This document shows, piece by piece, positions 43,880 to 53,322 of a stretch of DNA of 64,000 nt. The DNA lies in contig NZ_SEBR01000008.1 in NCBI RefSeq assembly GCF_004295795.1, forward strand, positions 1 to 64,000. The letters are read 5' to 3'. The notes beneath the pieces are model-generated. The model had not been told where the DNA came from. It worked only from the letters and a program-made list of their open reading frames with translations, and made no database searches. Source of the stretch: Flavobacterium sp. Lineage in GTDB: Bacteria > Bacteroidota > Bacteroidia > Flavobacteriales > Flavobacteriaceae. Position numbers and translations under genes: made by a program. The first letter of the stretch is position 1, and the number at the start of each line of letters is the position of its first letter.

Positions 43880-44360
43880 CTTCTTGTTTTTTTTGACAAA
43901 TTTAAATCACACCTAAATATCACACAAGTTTTTTGCGTAAAATTAACAGATTTATTTTAGTTGAATATTCAGAAATTGAAGCAAACCCTTGTGAACACTA
44001 ATTCATAACAATCAAACTTCCCGCCTCCAAAAAGGGAGTAGCTAGGAATCTGCTTCAGTTCTTTCGGTATGAACCTTCCTTCAAAAGTGATTCCCAACCT
44101 CGCGCCTCAATCCCGTTCTTTATCTCTAGGTGATGCGATTATTTTATATCCCGATCTGAAAATCTAAATATCTGCAAAATAAAAGTCAAAGACGTTTCGC
44201 AACACCACACAATATTCGGATCATCGGAATCCGTCTAACCATGATTAGTGCCAAACAGGGATAATACTGCAAGCCGATGCGCCAATGAAATACGACCATA
44301 AAATTTTGATTTCAGGAAAATTGTCTGACTTTTACAGACAAATGTCTAAATTTCAATACT
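43880..44360. other. Intergenic region before the toxin-antitoxin pair
   Basis: 480 AT-rich bases between divergent genes. It probably contains both promoters; no clean -33/-7 pair, hairpin or gene is seen. Confidence 0.4.
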
Positions 44361-44861
44361 ATGAAGACAATGTCGACTACAATGGAACAGAAACTTGATA
44401 ACGAAATCCATCAAGTGATTACACGCTCAAAAATTATTAAAGAATCCATGCCTTTTGCAGACGGCGTAGGCTACCTCGACTTTTTCAATCACAAATTGCT
44501 TGTCGTACAAGTCATCCGCGAGGGTATTCCCTATTCCTTGTTCGCAAACATCCAGGACTACACGCCTTTTACGGAAAATGACTGGTCTGATTATCTCTCA
44601 ATATCGACAAAATCACTGCAACGCTACAAAAAGGACTTAAGCAAATTCAAGCCTATCCATTCTGAAAAAATTATTGAACTGGCAGAAGTGACAAATTTGG
44701 GTGTATCCGTATTCGGCGATGTGGAAAAATTTAAGTTGTGGCTAAACACGCCTAGCTTTGCCTTGGGCAGCAATAAGCCTAAAGAACTTCTTAAAGATTC
44801 CTATGGAAAGGAATTGGTCGTAGGGGAATTGACCAGAATCGACCACGGTATACTTTCCTGA
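44361..44861 (+). CDS. Xre/MbcA/ParS-type antitoxin
   Basis: 166 residues. An N-terminal helical region contains LDFFNHKLLVVQVIREGIPYSLF, followed by a helix-turn-helix (DWSDYLSISTKSLQRYKKDL). The C-terminal MbcA/ParS toxin-binding region has LAEVTNLGVSVFGDVEKFKLWLNTP and LGSNKPKELLKDSYGKELV. It overlaps the RES toxin gene by one base (TGATG), the standard arrangement. It should neutralise the toxin and repress the operon. ATG at 44361 is preferred; starts at residues 4 or 8 are possible. Confidence 0.88.
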   Translation: MKTMSTTMEQKLDNEIHQVITRSKIIKESMPFADGVGYLDFFNHKLLVVQVIREGIPYSLFANIQDYTPFTENDWSDYLSISTKSLQRYKKDLSKFKPIHSEKIIELAEVTNLGVSVFGDVEKFKLWLNTPSFALGSNKPKELLKDSYGKELVVGELTRIDHGILS

Positions 44862-45319
44862 TGGAAGCCTACAGACTTTCTACTGCGAAATATGCATCCG
44901 TACTATCAGGTTATGGCGCAGCGCTAAAAGGCGCTCGGTGGAATTCACAGGGAATAGAGATGATCTACATGGCCACAAACAGGTCACTTGCTATGGCAGA
45001 AGTGGCTGTACACATGTCAATTGGAACGCTTCCGCCCGACTATATGATGATTACCATACATATACCCGACGATACCTCAACTTATAGATTGCCGCAAAAT
45101 TCCCTACCTCCTGACCGGGATACTTTTCCACATTCAATCACAACGCAAGCCATTGGCGATGCGTTCATCTTCGAGAAAAAGTTTTGCGTTATGCAAGTTC
45201 CTTCTGCAGTAACCAAAGGCGATTACAATTTGCTTATCAATCCTGGCCATCCTGAGTTTAAAATGATACGCATAATCAGTTCTGTCAAATTTCCATTCGA
45301 TACGAGGCTCATTCGATAG
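44861..45319 (+). CDS. RES-domain toxin
   Basis: 152 residues of the RES family, named for conserved Arg, Glu and Ser. Visible candidates are R26 in GARWN, E47 in AMAEVAVH and S140 or S141 in RIISSVKF. Such toxins degrade NAD+ and arrest growth until neutralised. The one-base overlap with the antitoxin ensures coupled expression, antitoxin first. Confidence 0.88.
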   Translation: MEAYRLSTAKYASVLSGYGAALKGARWNSQGIEMIYMATNRSLAMAEVAVHMSIGTLPPDYMMITIHIPDDTSTYRLPQNSLPPDRDTFPHSITTQAIGDAFIFEKKFCVMQVPSAVTKGDYNLLINPGHPEFKMIRIISSVKFPFDTRLIR

Positions 45320-45552
45320 TAGACCCCATCCTGTTCTTTTCACATCTCTTTTTCCCATATTTCTCAAGCCACAAAAAGACATTGATGGCAAAACAACCTT
45401 TAAGTTATTTTTGAGTGAAGGATCAAAATGTGCCAATGATAATCAATGTGCATTAGTACCCTCCTAAAAATGCTCACATCACAGCATTCCGGCACAAATC
45501 AAATGTGTTTTTTTTTTAGTCTTTGGCTGATGGCAAATCTAAATTGCTTTCC

Positions 45553-45639
45553 GAGATCTCAAGGCATTGCTGCCGGTCGGAAATGTCGAAACAGCGACCT
45601 AAAAAACTGAAAGTAGACACAATCTTAAATTTTGAAAAC
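45553..45639 (+). promoter_or_regulatory. Shared leader element, copy A
   Basis: The 90 bases before the ATG at 45640 align with 47221-47309 before another gene. Conserved blocks: GAGATCTCA, CGGTCGGAA, GTCGAAACAGCGACCTAAAA and CTGAAAGTAG. GTCG-AAACAG-CGAC can form a hairpin. It is probably a regulator site or RNA element. Confidence 0.65.
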
Positions 45640-46053
45640 ATGAACTATTCACTTCAGAATGTAGCCACCATCGCTGATTGCGACGCGCTACTGTCATTGG
45701 CAACCAAAGAAAGAGCCGATTTGGCCTTTAAACAGCTTTCTGACGAACGCATCACGTCCCGTTTCTCTGAAACGGCTGTGAAACTTGCGAGCGACATGCA
45801 AGGCCTGATGGTGGAAATTTCCGCCACGCAAACCATCATTTCAGTACTTCCCGAAGGCCCGTCAAAACAAGATGCGGTAGACAAGCTGGTCAGGCTTGAA
45901 TACAGAAGATTCTTGCTTGAGCAGCGAATCCAGAGTTATGGCATTACCGCTTTGCTCGAAAAGGAAATGGATTTGGCCAGAGTGATTCGAGAAATCGAAG
46001 AGGTCGATGCATTCGCCTTGGCCGTCGCTGCCAGAAAAACGGAACTCAGTTAG
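45640..46053 (+). CDS. Hypothetical helical protein
   Basis: 137 residues from the ATG at 45640, just after the shared leader; upstream in-frame codons are noncoding. All-helical with charged heptads (LASDMQGLMVEISATQTII; LVRLEYRRFLLEQRIQSYG). No signal peptide. Function unknown. Shares its leader with the lipoprotein at 47310, so both are probably expressed together. Confidence 0.6.
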   Translation: MNYSLQNVATIADCDALLSLATKERADLAFKQLSDERITSRFSETAVKLASDMQGLMVEISATQTIISVLPEGPSKQDAVDKLVRLEYRRFLLEQRIQSYGITALLEKEMDLARVIREIEEVDAFALAVAARKTELS

Positions 46054-46079
46054 AGAATGCGACAACAATCTTGTTGGAA

Positions 46080-46100
46080 AAGCGGAACGATGTTCCGCTT
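46080..46100 (+). terminator. Terminator
   Basis: AAGCGGAAC and GTTCCGCTT around GAT, followed by seven T residues. Confidence 0.9.
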
Positions 46101-46211
46101 TTTTTATGGCACAAAGCAGGAGTTATTTTTTTTCTCCCAAGTTGGGTACGTCTTGGGATATATAAGTTTTTGATAGGGACACTTTTGTAGCACAATCAAT
46201 ACAGTTGCACT

Positions 46212-46502
46212 ATGGCTATCGAAGTAATTACCCGCGAAGACCTGTACGAATTCCGGAATATTCTCCTAGAGGAGATCAGGACACTTTTGGAAGGCAGGAA
46301 CAATCCACAACAAAAATGGATAAAATCACCCGACGTGCGGAAAATCTTCAATATCTCCCGCGGAACGCTCCAAAACCTTAGACTGAATGGCACACTACCC
46401 TATACCAAAATTGGCGGTATCATCTACTACGATGTCAACGAAGTCGAACTACTGCTATCGAAAAACAAAGTAAATACGGCCTCGGCCAGTCGAGAAATCT
46501 AA
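46212..46502 (+). CDS. Helix-turn-helix (excisionase-type) protein
   Basis: 96 residues with a MerR/excisionase-like DNA-binding domain: KWIKSPDVRKIFNISRGTLQNLRLNGTLPYTKIGGIIYYD (about 35-75). This is the type common on Bacteroidota mobile elements, where it often precedes an RteC- or integrase-type gene. The next gene, 35 bases on, is the unrecognised 46538-47170. No integrase is seen in the window. Confidence 0.8.
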   Translation: MAIEVITREDLYEFRNILLEEIRTLLEGRNNPQQKWIKSPDVRKIFNISRGTLQNLRLNGTLPYTKIGGIIYYDVNEVELLLSKNKVNTASASREI

Positions 46503-46537
46503 GAAGCACCACTTTCAGTAACGCAACATCAGCAATC

Positions 46538-47170
46538 ATGAACTATAAACTTGCGCACTTCCTGCATTGGTTCTTTGTGAACGAACAAATCGTAACACAA
46601 CTTCCTAATCTTCGTTTTGAAAAACAACTGTTCTGGTTAGGGTGGCTTCAGTGGCATCTTGACTTTTATCTGCCAAATACTTCTTTTGTACTGCTGTTTG
46701 CACCAAATCAGAAACTTTTCAAACTGTACCTCATAGGTTTACTACCGCCACAGCAGCAGCAAGTTCGCAACAAAAAAAAACTCAAGCGCTTCCGTCTTAC
46801 TTTTTCTCCTGCCCCAGCAGCCATACGTTCCATGGAAAAGTTTGAACGGCAAATAATATTCGATGTCGTCAACGGTCAACTGGAAACAGTGGCACAGAAC
46901 AAGGTTAAATTTTTAGAAATCGACCTGGGCGAAATTTCTCTCTACTGCAATTATAAATCGACGGCAATAGCATTGACACTGGCTGATCAGGAGTTTTCCA
47001 ATATGAAAACTGACTTTATCAACCAAACGTTCGTGCAACTTCCTCGGCTCACAATCGAAGACAATAGTATGTCACGCTTGATCGAGTTCAACAACTACAT
47101 CGATCTACTGAACGCAGACAATCAAAATGCAAAAGGTTTAAACAAGCCAACAGCAGACGATCAATCTTGA
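46538..47170 (+). CDS. Hypothetical protein
   Basis: 210 residues, basic and aromatic-rich in the first half (FLHWFFVNEQ, FWLGWLQWHLDFYLPN), with no signal peptide. It follows the excisionase-like gene closely. I do not recognise a family; mobile-element accessory genes of this kind are frequently uncharacterised. Confidence 0.55.
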   Translation: MNYKLAHFLHWFFVNEQIVTQLPNLRFEKQLFWLGWLQWHLDFYLPNTSFVLLFAPNQKLFKLYLIGLLPPQQQQVRNKKKLKRFRLTFSPAPAAIRSMEKFERQIIFDVVNGQLETVAQNKVKFLEIDLGEISLYCNYKSTAIALTLADQEFSNMKTDFINQTFVQLPRLTIEDNSMSRLIEFNNYIDLLNADNQNAKGLNKPTADDQS

Positions 47171-47220
47171 TTTTGCGGGCGTTTTAGCCCAACCCATAAA
47201 CAGTTTTTTACTGCCGTATT

Positions 47221-47309
47221 GAGATCTCACGGCTAGACTGTCGGTCGGAATAGTCGAAACAGCGACCTAAAACAATCTGAAAGTAGGCAACCATTTAATT
47301 TTTTATACC
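47221..47309 (+). promoter_or_regulatory. Shared leader element, copy B
   Basis: Matches 45553-45639 (about four in five bases), including GTCGAAACAGCGACC and CTGAAAGTAG, and ends at the next ATG in the same way. Confidence 0.65.
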
Positions 47310-47696
47310 ATGAAAAATCTAAAAATGTTATTGATGTGCGCTACCATCGCGCTGCCATTCCTGAATTGTTCTCGTCCTGTTCCCAATGCCCTTCCGTTGG
47401 GGAAGGAAGTTGCCCAAGACACCGGAGGAGGCGTGACCATCGATGCAGGAAAAAAACTTGATCTTGCGCTGGAGGCTGAAACTTCAGGAAACGTTGCTGT
47501 TCATGTTTCAACTGTGTTAGTGACCGAAATCGGAGGCGTAAAACTACCACCAGACGGTAAAAAGTCAGATTGCCTTATCGATTATGACATCCATTTTTTG
47601 ATGAATGCAGGTGAACCCTTTGGTTGCGCCAGTGAAACAGGCGGCGTGCAGTCGCCCGACAAAGGATCTAAAAAGGTGGATTGCCATTTGGCTTAA
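47310..47696 (+). CDS. Small lipoprotein with paired cysteines
   Basis: 128 residues with lipobox LPFLNC (Cys at about 20). The mature part has three further cysteines (KSDCLIDYD, PFGCASE, KVDCHLA) that could form a disulfide and metal site. Unknown function; it is periplasmic or surface-exposed. It shares its leader with 45640 and lies just before the AraC/MauE locus, so it may be an accessory of it. Confidence 0.6.
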   Translation: MKNLKMLLMCATIALPFLNCSRPVPNALPLGKEVAQDTGGGVTIDAGKKLDLALEAETSGNVAVHVSTVLVTEIGGVKLPPDGKKSDCLIDYDIHFLMNAGEPFGCASETGGVQSPDKGSKKVDCHLA

Positions 47697-47744
47697 CTAG
47701 AATACCAGCGCATCCAATGATTTGAGATGCATCTTAATTTTGAT

Positions 47745-47770
47745 AAACCGGGCTATCGCTAGCCCGGTTT
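47745..47770 (+). terminator. Terminator
   Basis: Perfect 11-base arms AAACCGGGCTA and TAGCCCGGTTT around TCGC with a T-run. Confidence 0.92.
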
Positions 47771-47905
47771 TTTTATGGCTCAAAACCTGAGATCACAAAT
47801 TCTGCAAGTAGTCATTTTGCATATTGACTAGTAAACATTTATAAAAACCCAACTTCCCGATATAGCTTTGTCCCACTCCCTTGGTACAAACAAACCACTA
47901 TATCC

Positions 47906-48787
47906 ATGCACGACGAAAACCATTACCAGCGTATCAGGCAGCTGTACCGAATGCTTTTTGAGCTTTCTACGGGAAACCTCGGCTTTCGTATAGCCAAAGA
48001 CAGTCAGGACGATATAGGTAAACTAAGCGACTCCCTCAACACTTTCGCGGCACAAATGCAGCTCTCTCTTCGAAAGTCAGGACAAATACAACCCTTCTAC
48101 ACTTATCAGAATGTAACCTATGCGGCCTTTCTGCTCGATTCCCAACTGCTCATCGTTGCGTGTTCAGATAACGCCATAACGTTACTGCATTCCAGCTTTG
48201 CGCTAATAAAGAATCAACCTTTCGCAAATTTGCTTACACCTGCCTCGAAAAAAGTTTGGCAACAACTTCAGTTTGAAATAAGAAACGCTCCGGCATCCCT
48301 TGAGACGGTTCGTCTTGAATTTGAAATAGACGGCCAGCATATTCAGCCCGCATTTTGTTCAATAAGCAAGCTAATTGAATCTGACCAATTTCTGGTGAGT
48401 ACCGTCACTACGTTGCTTCATGAGATTGCCGAAATCAACCAAAACGCGAAAGCTCCGGTAAACGATACCGCACTGGCTCAAAATCTTTACCGCTATATCC
48501 TTGACAATCTCGACAAACCACTACCGACGCTTACCAAACTTGCCTCTCATTTCAATACCAATGAATACAAACTCAAGGATAACTTCAGGCTATTCTTCAA
48601 TACAAGCATCTACCAATTCTACAACGAAGAACGTCTGAAACGCGCCCACATGATCATCGAGCAAACAGATATTACGCTCAAGGCTGTCGCTATAATGAGC
48701 GGCTTCAATGACTACATTACTTTCCTGAAAGCTTTCCGCAAGAAATTCGGATACACCCCAAGCAGCGTCAACCGTTCAAAAGATTGA
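47906..48787 (+). CDS. AraC-family regulator with N-terminal sensory domain
   Basis: 293 residues. The C-terminal double helix-turn-helix runs LPTLTKLASHFNTNEYKLKDNFRLFFNTSIYQFYNEERL and then LKAVAIMSGFNDYITFLKAFRKKFGYTPSS. The N-terminal 180 residues look like a PAS-like ligand domain preceded by a HAMP-like region (FELSTGNLGFRI...DDIGKLSDSLNTFA). It is paralogous to 39856-40629. It is upstream of the MauE-like and DUF6520-like genes and divergent to nothing, so it is the natural candidate regulator of the 48878-57742 locus. Confidence 0.87.
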   Translation: MHDENHYQRIRQLYRMLFELSTGNLGFRIAKDSQDDIGKLSDSLNTFAAQMQLSLRKSGQIQPFYTYQNVTYAAFLLDSQLLIVACSDNAITLLHSSFALIKNQPFANLLTPASKKVWQQLQFEIRNAPASLETVRLEFEIDGQHIQPAFCSISKLIESDQFLVSTVTTLLHEIAEINQNAKAPVNDTALAQNLYRYILDNLDKPLPTLTKLASHFNTNEYKLKDNFRLFFNTSIYQFYNEERLKRAHMIIEQTDITLKAVAIMSGFNDYITFLKAFRKKFGYTPSSVNRSKD

Positions 48788-48877
48788 ACTTCAGCCGTAT
48801 TGCATAAACTTCGTCCTCAATTGCTGCCTTCGGTGATTTTGCGATTCGGCAACTTTACATAACCAACAAAGCAAATA

Positions 48878-50407
48878 ATGAAACTGAAAAACAATCTCGC
48901 GCAAGGAATAGCCTTGCTGTACATAGTGCTGTTCATTTACGCGGCGATAAGCAAACTGCTGGATTATTCGGCATTTCACCGCCAACTTGCGATGTCTCCT
49001 GTTCTTACCAGTCATGCAGATTGGCTTGCTTGGGTCGTGCCTTCGATCGAAATTTTTCTGGCACTTTTACTGGCCTTTCCAAAAACAAGGCTTGTAGGAA
49101 TGTTCGGCTCACTTAATTTGATGGTCGCGTTCACCGTCTACATTTACCTGATCATGAATTATGCTTCCCATGTTCCTTGTTCCTGCGGGGGCATTCTCGA
49201 AAAAATGGGTTGGCTCGAACACTTCTACTTCAACTTGGTTTTTGTCATTTTTGCGTTAATTGCTGTTGCTTTGGATTACTTAGCCAGAAAGGAGTTCTTT
49301 CATGACAAAAAGATTTTCGGGATTGCAGTACTGACCTTCGGAATGCTTATCAGTAGTGGGATTACAGTAAAACTTTTCCTGATTTCAGAGCGCATCGTGC
49401 ATTATGAAAACAGATTCCAGCGTCGCTATCCACATCCGTCAGTAACACAGATATCCAAAGCCAAATTACCTCATAATAGCTACTATATTGCGGGATTTGA
49501 TTCAGAGCTGATATATCTGGGAAACGTTACAGCGCCCTTACACCTGCTGTCCTGCGATTACAATCTCTCAAATTTCAGCTCAAGGGAAATCAAACTTGAC
49601 AAGTCAAAAATTTCTTTCAGCTCTGCCCAAGTAAGGGTTCGAAAAGGCAAATTCTATCTTATCAATGGAACAGTTCCATATGTGTTTGAAGGAAGTGTGA
49701 ACGATTGGATTGCTTATAGGAGTGTTGCCAATAGGAAGCGGTTTACACTTGCAGAACTTTTTGGTGATAATTTGGCCGTGCGCACATTTTCAAAGCAGGG
49801 TAATAATTTATTGGGACTGCAACCACTTTCAATATCGCAAGACTCGAGATACAATGAAAAGTTACTGCTTCGACAAGCTGACGGCACATTTGACACCGAT
49901 GGTCAATTACTCACCAACGAAAATGAATTCGTGTACTTGTATTACTACCGTAATCAATTTGTGGTATCCGATCACAATCTGCAACCGTTGCGGCAAGGAA
50001 AAACTATCGACACTATTAGCCGAGCCCGCGTCAAGGTAGGAACAAACCGCAAAGGTCTAAGACAAATGCGCGAAGCACCTTTATTGGTAAACCGCCGCGC
50101 CTCGCTCTACAAAAATTTACTTTTTGTGAATTCAATGCTTCCGGGTAAAGAGGAAGTAGACAAACTTTGGAAACAAGCCAGTATAATCGATGTGTATGAT
50201 ATTCGCGACGGCTCGTACCGCTTCAGCTTTCCGCTTTACGACATCGATGGCAACAGCCTTGACAGTTTTAAGGTGATCGATGACAAGATTTACCTAATCA
50301 ATGAAAAATGGATCGTCCGCTACGACCTAAAAAGAAATCTGTTGGGCGATTATCAAGATACACCGGGCCCGGTTCAGGGATCAGATCGAAAACCTGTAAA
50401 AGAGTAG
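48878..50407 (+). CDS. MauE/DoxX-like membrane protein with C-terminal extension
   Basis: 509 residues. Residues 1-150 contain four membrane helices of the MauE/DoxX redox-associated type, with the conserved VPCSCGGILEKMGW near 100. These dithiol/disulfide proteins are thought to handle redox of exported cysteines. Residues 170-509 are a non-membrane beta-rich region, perhaps a propeller, outside the classical family. It precedes the small cysteine-containing protein at 50433 by 25 bases, so the two are likely co-transcribed and may act on each other. Confidence 0.75.
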   Translation: MKLKNNLAQGIALLYIVLFIYAAISKLLDYSAFHRQLAMSPVLTSHADWLAWVVPSIEIFLALLLAFPKTRLVGMFGSLNLMVAFTVYIYLIMNYASHVPCSCGGILEKMGWLEHFYFNLVFVIFALIAVALDYLARKEFFHDKKIFGIAVLTFGMLISSGITVKLFLISERIVHYENRFQRRYPHPSVTQISKAKLPHNSYYIAGFDSELIYLGNVTAPLHLLSCDYNLSNFSSREIKLDKSKISFSSAQVRVRKGKFYLINGTVPYVFEGSVNDWIAYRSVANRKRFTLAELFGDNLAVRTFSKQGNNLLGLQPLSISQDSRYNEKLLLRQADGTFDTDGQLLTNENEFVYLYYYRNQFVVSDHNLQPLRQGKTIDTISRARVKVGTNRKGLRQMREAPLLVNRRASLYKNLLFVNSMLPGKEEVDKLWKQASIIDVYDIRDGSYRFSFPLYDIDGNSLDSFKVIDDKIYLINEKWIVRYDLKRNLLGDYQDTPGPVQGSDRKPVKE

Positions 50408-50432
50408 ATCACAATCTTTAAATTTTTTAATT

Positions 50433-50711
50433 ATGAAAACGACCATCGTAAAAATGATTTTGCCGGTTGCGGCATTCGTTCTTGCCTCTGCGGGAGCAGT
50501 TGGAACAGCCAAAACCGATTCAAAAGGTGCCTTGGCTCCATTGGCAGGATATCGCCTAACAGGCAATCCCCTTCAGCCGTGTTCGTACGTAAAAATGTGC
50601 GCGGACACAGGAGGTCAGATTTGTACCGTTGACGGTACACCATTTACGCAACAGCTTTGGCATCAACCCAACGTTAATGTTGCATGCAACATCACGGTTT
50701 TCGAGCCGTAA
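50433..50711 (+). CDS. Small secreted protein, DUF6520-like
   Basis: 92 residues: a signal-peptide-like start (MKTTIVKMILPVAAFVLASAGAVGTA), then a short mature part with four cysteines (PCSYVKMC, QICTVDG, NVACNI). This pattern resembles the tiny Bacteroidota proteins grouped as DUF6520. Function unknown; it could be a disulfide-stabilised peptide processed by the neighbouring export or peptidase proteins (hypothesis). Confidence 0.65.
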   Translation: MKTTIVKMILPVAAFVLASAGAVGTAKTDSKGALAPLAGYRLTGNPLQPCSYVKMCADTGGQICTVDGTPFTQQLWHQPNVNVACNITVFEP

Positions 50712-50718
50712 ACAATTG

Positions 50719-50742
50719 AAAGCGGCTCCTGAGAGCCGCTTT
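50719..50742. terminator. Bidirectional terminator
   Basis: AAAGCGGCTC and GAGCCGCTTT around CTGA, T-run after; between the convergent DUF6520-like and S9 genes. Confidence 0.9.
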
Positions 50743-50747
50743 TTATT

Positions 50748-53321
50748 TTATTTTATCCAGTCTGATTCCGAACCTTTCAAAAAGTGATCAAACCATTCTT
50801 CAATTCTTTTTGTCAAATCCTTACTGGCATCAGGCTTTACAATTGAATGCCCTTCATTAGGATATATCAACATTGTACTCTGCTTGCCAAGCCTTCGCAA
50901 CGCTAAATGCATATTATAGGACTGGTCGGCAAGCACTTGCCTATCTTCTTTTCCTGTCCAGATAAGCAGTGGAGTTACGATTTTTTCAGCGTTGAATGCA
51001 GGCGAATTGTCGTCAAATGCCTTCTTGTTCTCGAAAAGGCTTTTGCCAATTTTCCATTGGTCGCGCTCCAAACGCCAGTACTCCGGCTTCGAAGTGTTTG
51101 GGTTTACGCGCAGATACATACTACTTGCAATAGAAACACCACAACCCATTACAGCAGCGCGGAATCGATTAGTATAACCGACGATTGCGGCCGTCTCGTA
51201 ACCCCCGAAAGAATGTCCTATCAAACCTAACTTGTCGGTATCTACCGGATAGCCTTCAAGTATTGTATCTATTGCCGCATTGACGCAAATTGTGGCATCC
51301 ATACCCGTATTTCCCCAGCCATAAGCGAGATCAGGCAAAAGCACATAGTAGCCTTTGGCAACTAGATTGGCAACATTAAAACCTGTGAAGTTTATGAGGC
51401 TTGGCGCAAATGAAGTATGCAACTTATCGCTTTGCACTTGGTACACATCGGTAACAAGCGGATATTTTTTTTCTTTCTCTATATTTTCTGGGCAATAGAG
51501 TATTCCTTGCAACTCAGTTGTGCCAACTTTATATTTTATGAGTTCCGCATGTCCCCAGTAGTATTCGTTTTGTTGCTTATTGCTTTGAAATATTTTTGTC
51601 GTTTTTCCGCTGACAAAAGATTTGATTGCCTTGGATGTCGCGAACGATTCTGTGACGAATGCAAAGTGGGTTTTTTCTGCATTTGCGATTACCTCGGGAT
51701 ATCCTTCCCGGCCATGAGCTATTTGTGTGACGCGACCGTCCGGATGCAGCATGGCCAAGCCTGTGAAACTGCCGTCCTGATTGCGGACATGGAGTACCAG
51801 TTGTTTTGACAGGTCAAAACAGCGCAATGCACGCAAGCCACCCGTGTTGTCTATTTTGTCGCTCTTCTCCGGAAGCGAATAGGTTAGGTTCTTCTCTCTT
51901 CCATGCGTAAGTCGAACTTTCCTTAAAGTGTTCATATCCAGTTTCCAAATATCGAATCCATCATTGGTAAGAAGGTACTTTCCATTTAAGTCCGAGGCCG
52001 GCGACTGGAAATTTATGGCCTTGTTTGGTGTTTCTTTAAAATCCGGAATGTCCAATTCGGTGACGATCTTTCTTGCAGGATCAAAAAGCCTCCATCCATT
52101 GTCACGATACACGATCTGATTACCTTTCAACAACGGATGCACAGACGTAAAAGGCATCTTGGTAAGCCATTTCACTTTGATTCCGCTTTTCAGATCAGTT
52201 AGGTAATAATCTGCAGGGCCATTTCGTTCAAAATGTGGTTCGTACGCATCATCATCCCACGTGATCGCGAAATCCTTATTGCCCGTCAAAGCCGTGAGCG
52301 GCGTTTTGGTGTCGGCTATAAGCACGCAACTTCCCTTTCTTACATCCCATTGCGCCATCAGCAACTCAGGTGCTCCATCAAGAATTTTTTGTGCCGGGTA
52401 AACGAGCTTGTCGCTCGCGTTCCAAATCTCGACCATATCGCTGTACTTCTTCATCCGGCCTTTATCGCGTTTCGTATTGAAGAAAACACTTGAACCATCA
52501 TCTTTTACCCTTAGCTGCAAATTGAAACTGTTGGCAATCGTCCTTCCGTCCGAGAAAATTTCTTTGCCATTTGCCGCCATACTGTCTAGTGTACCGCTTG
52601 TCGTGTCAAAAAGATAAATTGCCTGATGTTCAGGAGCGGTATTTGCAAACGCCAAGTACTTGCCATAGTTGTCCCACACCGGCATTTGCACTTCGCCGTT
52701 AAGATAAGCAGACACTTTTTTGAGAACCAAATCTTCTAGACGCAATAGCACGCAATGCGATGCGCCCCCTTCCTTGAGAACCAAAGCGATCTTGTTTTTT
52801 TCAGGATTCACCGTCCATGATTCCACGTTCGCAATTTCCAGTTTGCGCTGTCCTTTAAAATCAACGATTTCAAGTTGGGACAACCCTGACTGTACGTCTT
52901 TCTGCAAAAGAAGCAATCCAAACTTGTCGAAGCACTCATAAGCGACAATTCCTGCTTTCTCCCATTCCCCGCCTTTTTCCAAGTCGAGTACTCTAAGCAG
53001 GTTGTTCGGGTCGCAGTAGGCGAACTGCTTTCGTCCCACGAAACTTTCCCTGGTTGCTCTAGCAAAAACCTTAGGCAATGATTTACCTGAGGTTCGCCCT
53101 ACATAGAGCATACTGGTGCCATCCTCATACAACATCCGCCAACTCATCCAACTCCCTTCGGCATTCATCCTGCCCATAGAGAGCCGTCCCCACAATATGT
53201 AGTCGTCCTCGGTCAATACCTTTTTTGGATTGACCTGCCCCATTGCGGGGCAGGCACTACTAACTAACCAAAATAAAAGCCAAAGGAAACTGGCCTTTTC
53301 TCGTCTGTAAGATCCAATCAT
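50748..53321 (-). CDS. S9-family prolyl oligopeptidase-like serine peptidase
   Basis: 857 residues from the ATG at 53321, one base after the SusD stop, giving a signal peptide (MIGSYRREKASFLWLLFWLVSS and on, cut near MGQ). The N-terminal half is a seven-bladed propeller. The C-terminal alpha/beta hydrolase has Ser in GLIGHSFGGYE, Asp in KEDRQVLAD and His in NEGHSIVKP. It is a periplasmic peptidase that cuts short peptides, usually after proline or similar sites. It sits last in a susC-susD-S9 operon, which points to peptide uptake. Confidence 0.88.
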   Translation of the reverse strand: MIGSYRREKASFLWLLFWLVSSACPAMGQVNPKKVLTEDDYILWGRLSMGRMNAEGSWMSWRMLYEDGTSMLYVGRTSGKSLPKVFARATRESFVGRKQFAYCDPNNLLRVLDLEKGGEWEKAGIVAYECFDKFGLLLLQKDVQSGLSQLEIVDFKGQRKLEIANVESWTVNPEKNKIALVLKEGGASHCVLLRLEDLVLKKVSAYLNGEVQMPVWDNYGKYLAFANTAPEHQAIYLFDTTSGTLDSMAANGKEIFSDGRTIANSFNLQLRVKDDGSSVFFNTKRDKGRMKKYSDMVEIWNASDKLVYPAQKILDGAPELLMAQWDVRKGSCVLIADTKTPLTALTGNKDFAITWDDDAYEPHFERNGPADYYLTDLKSGIKVKWLTKMPFTSVHPLLKGNQIVYRDNGWRLFDPARKIVTELDIPDFKETPNKAINFQSPASDLNGKYLLTNDGFDIWKLDMNTLRKVRLTHGREKNLTYSLPEKSDKIDNTGGLRALRCFDLSKQLVLHVRNQDGSFTGLAMLHPDGRVTQIAHGREGYPEVIANAEKTHFAFVTESFATSKAIKSFVSGKTTKIFQSNKQQNEYYWGHAELIKYKVGTTELQGILYCPENIEKEKKYPLVTDVYQVQSDKLHTSFAPSLINFTGFNVANLVAKGYYVLLPDLAYGWGNTGMDATICVNAAIDTILEGYPVDTDKLGLIGHSFGGYETAAIVGYTNRFRAAVMGCGVSIASSMYLRVNPNTSKPEYWRLERDQWKIGKSLFENKKAFDDNSPAFNAEKIVTPLLIWTGKEDRQVLADQSYNMHLALRRLGKQSTMLIYPNEGHSIVKPDASKDLTKRIEEWFDHFLKGSESDWIK

Positions 53322-53322
53322 A

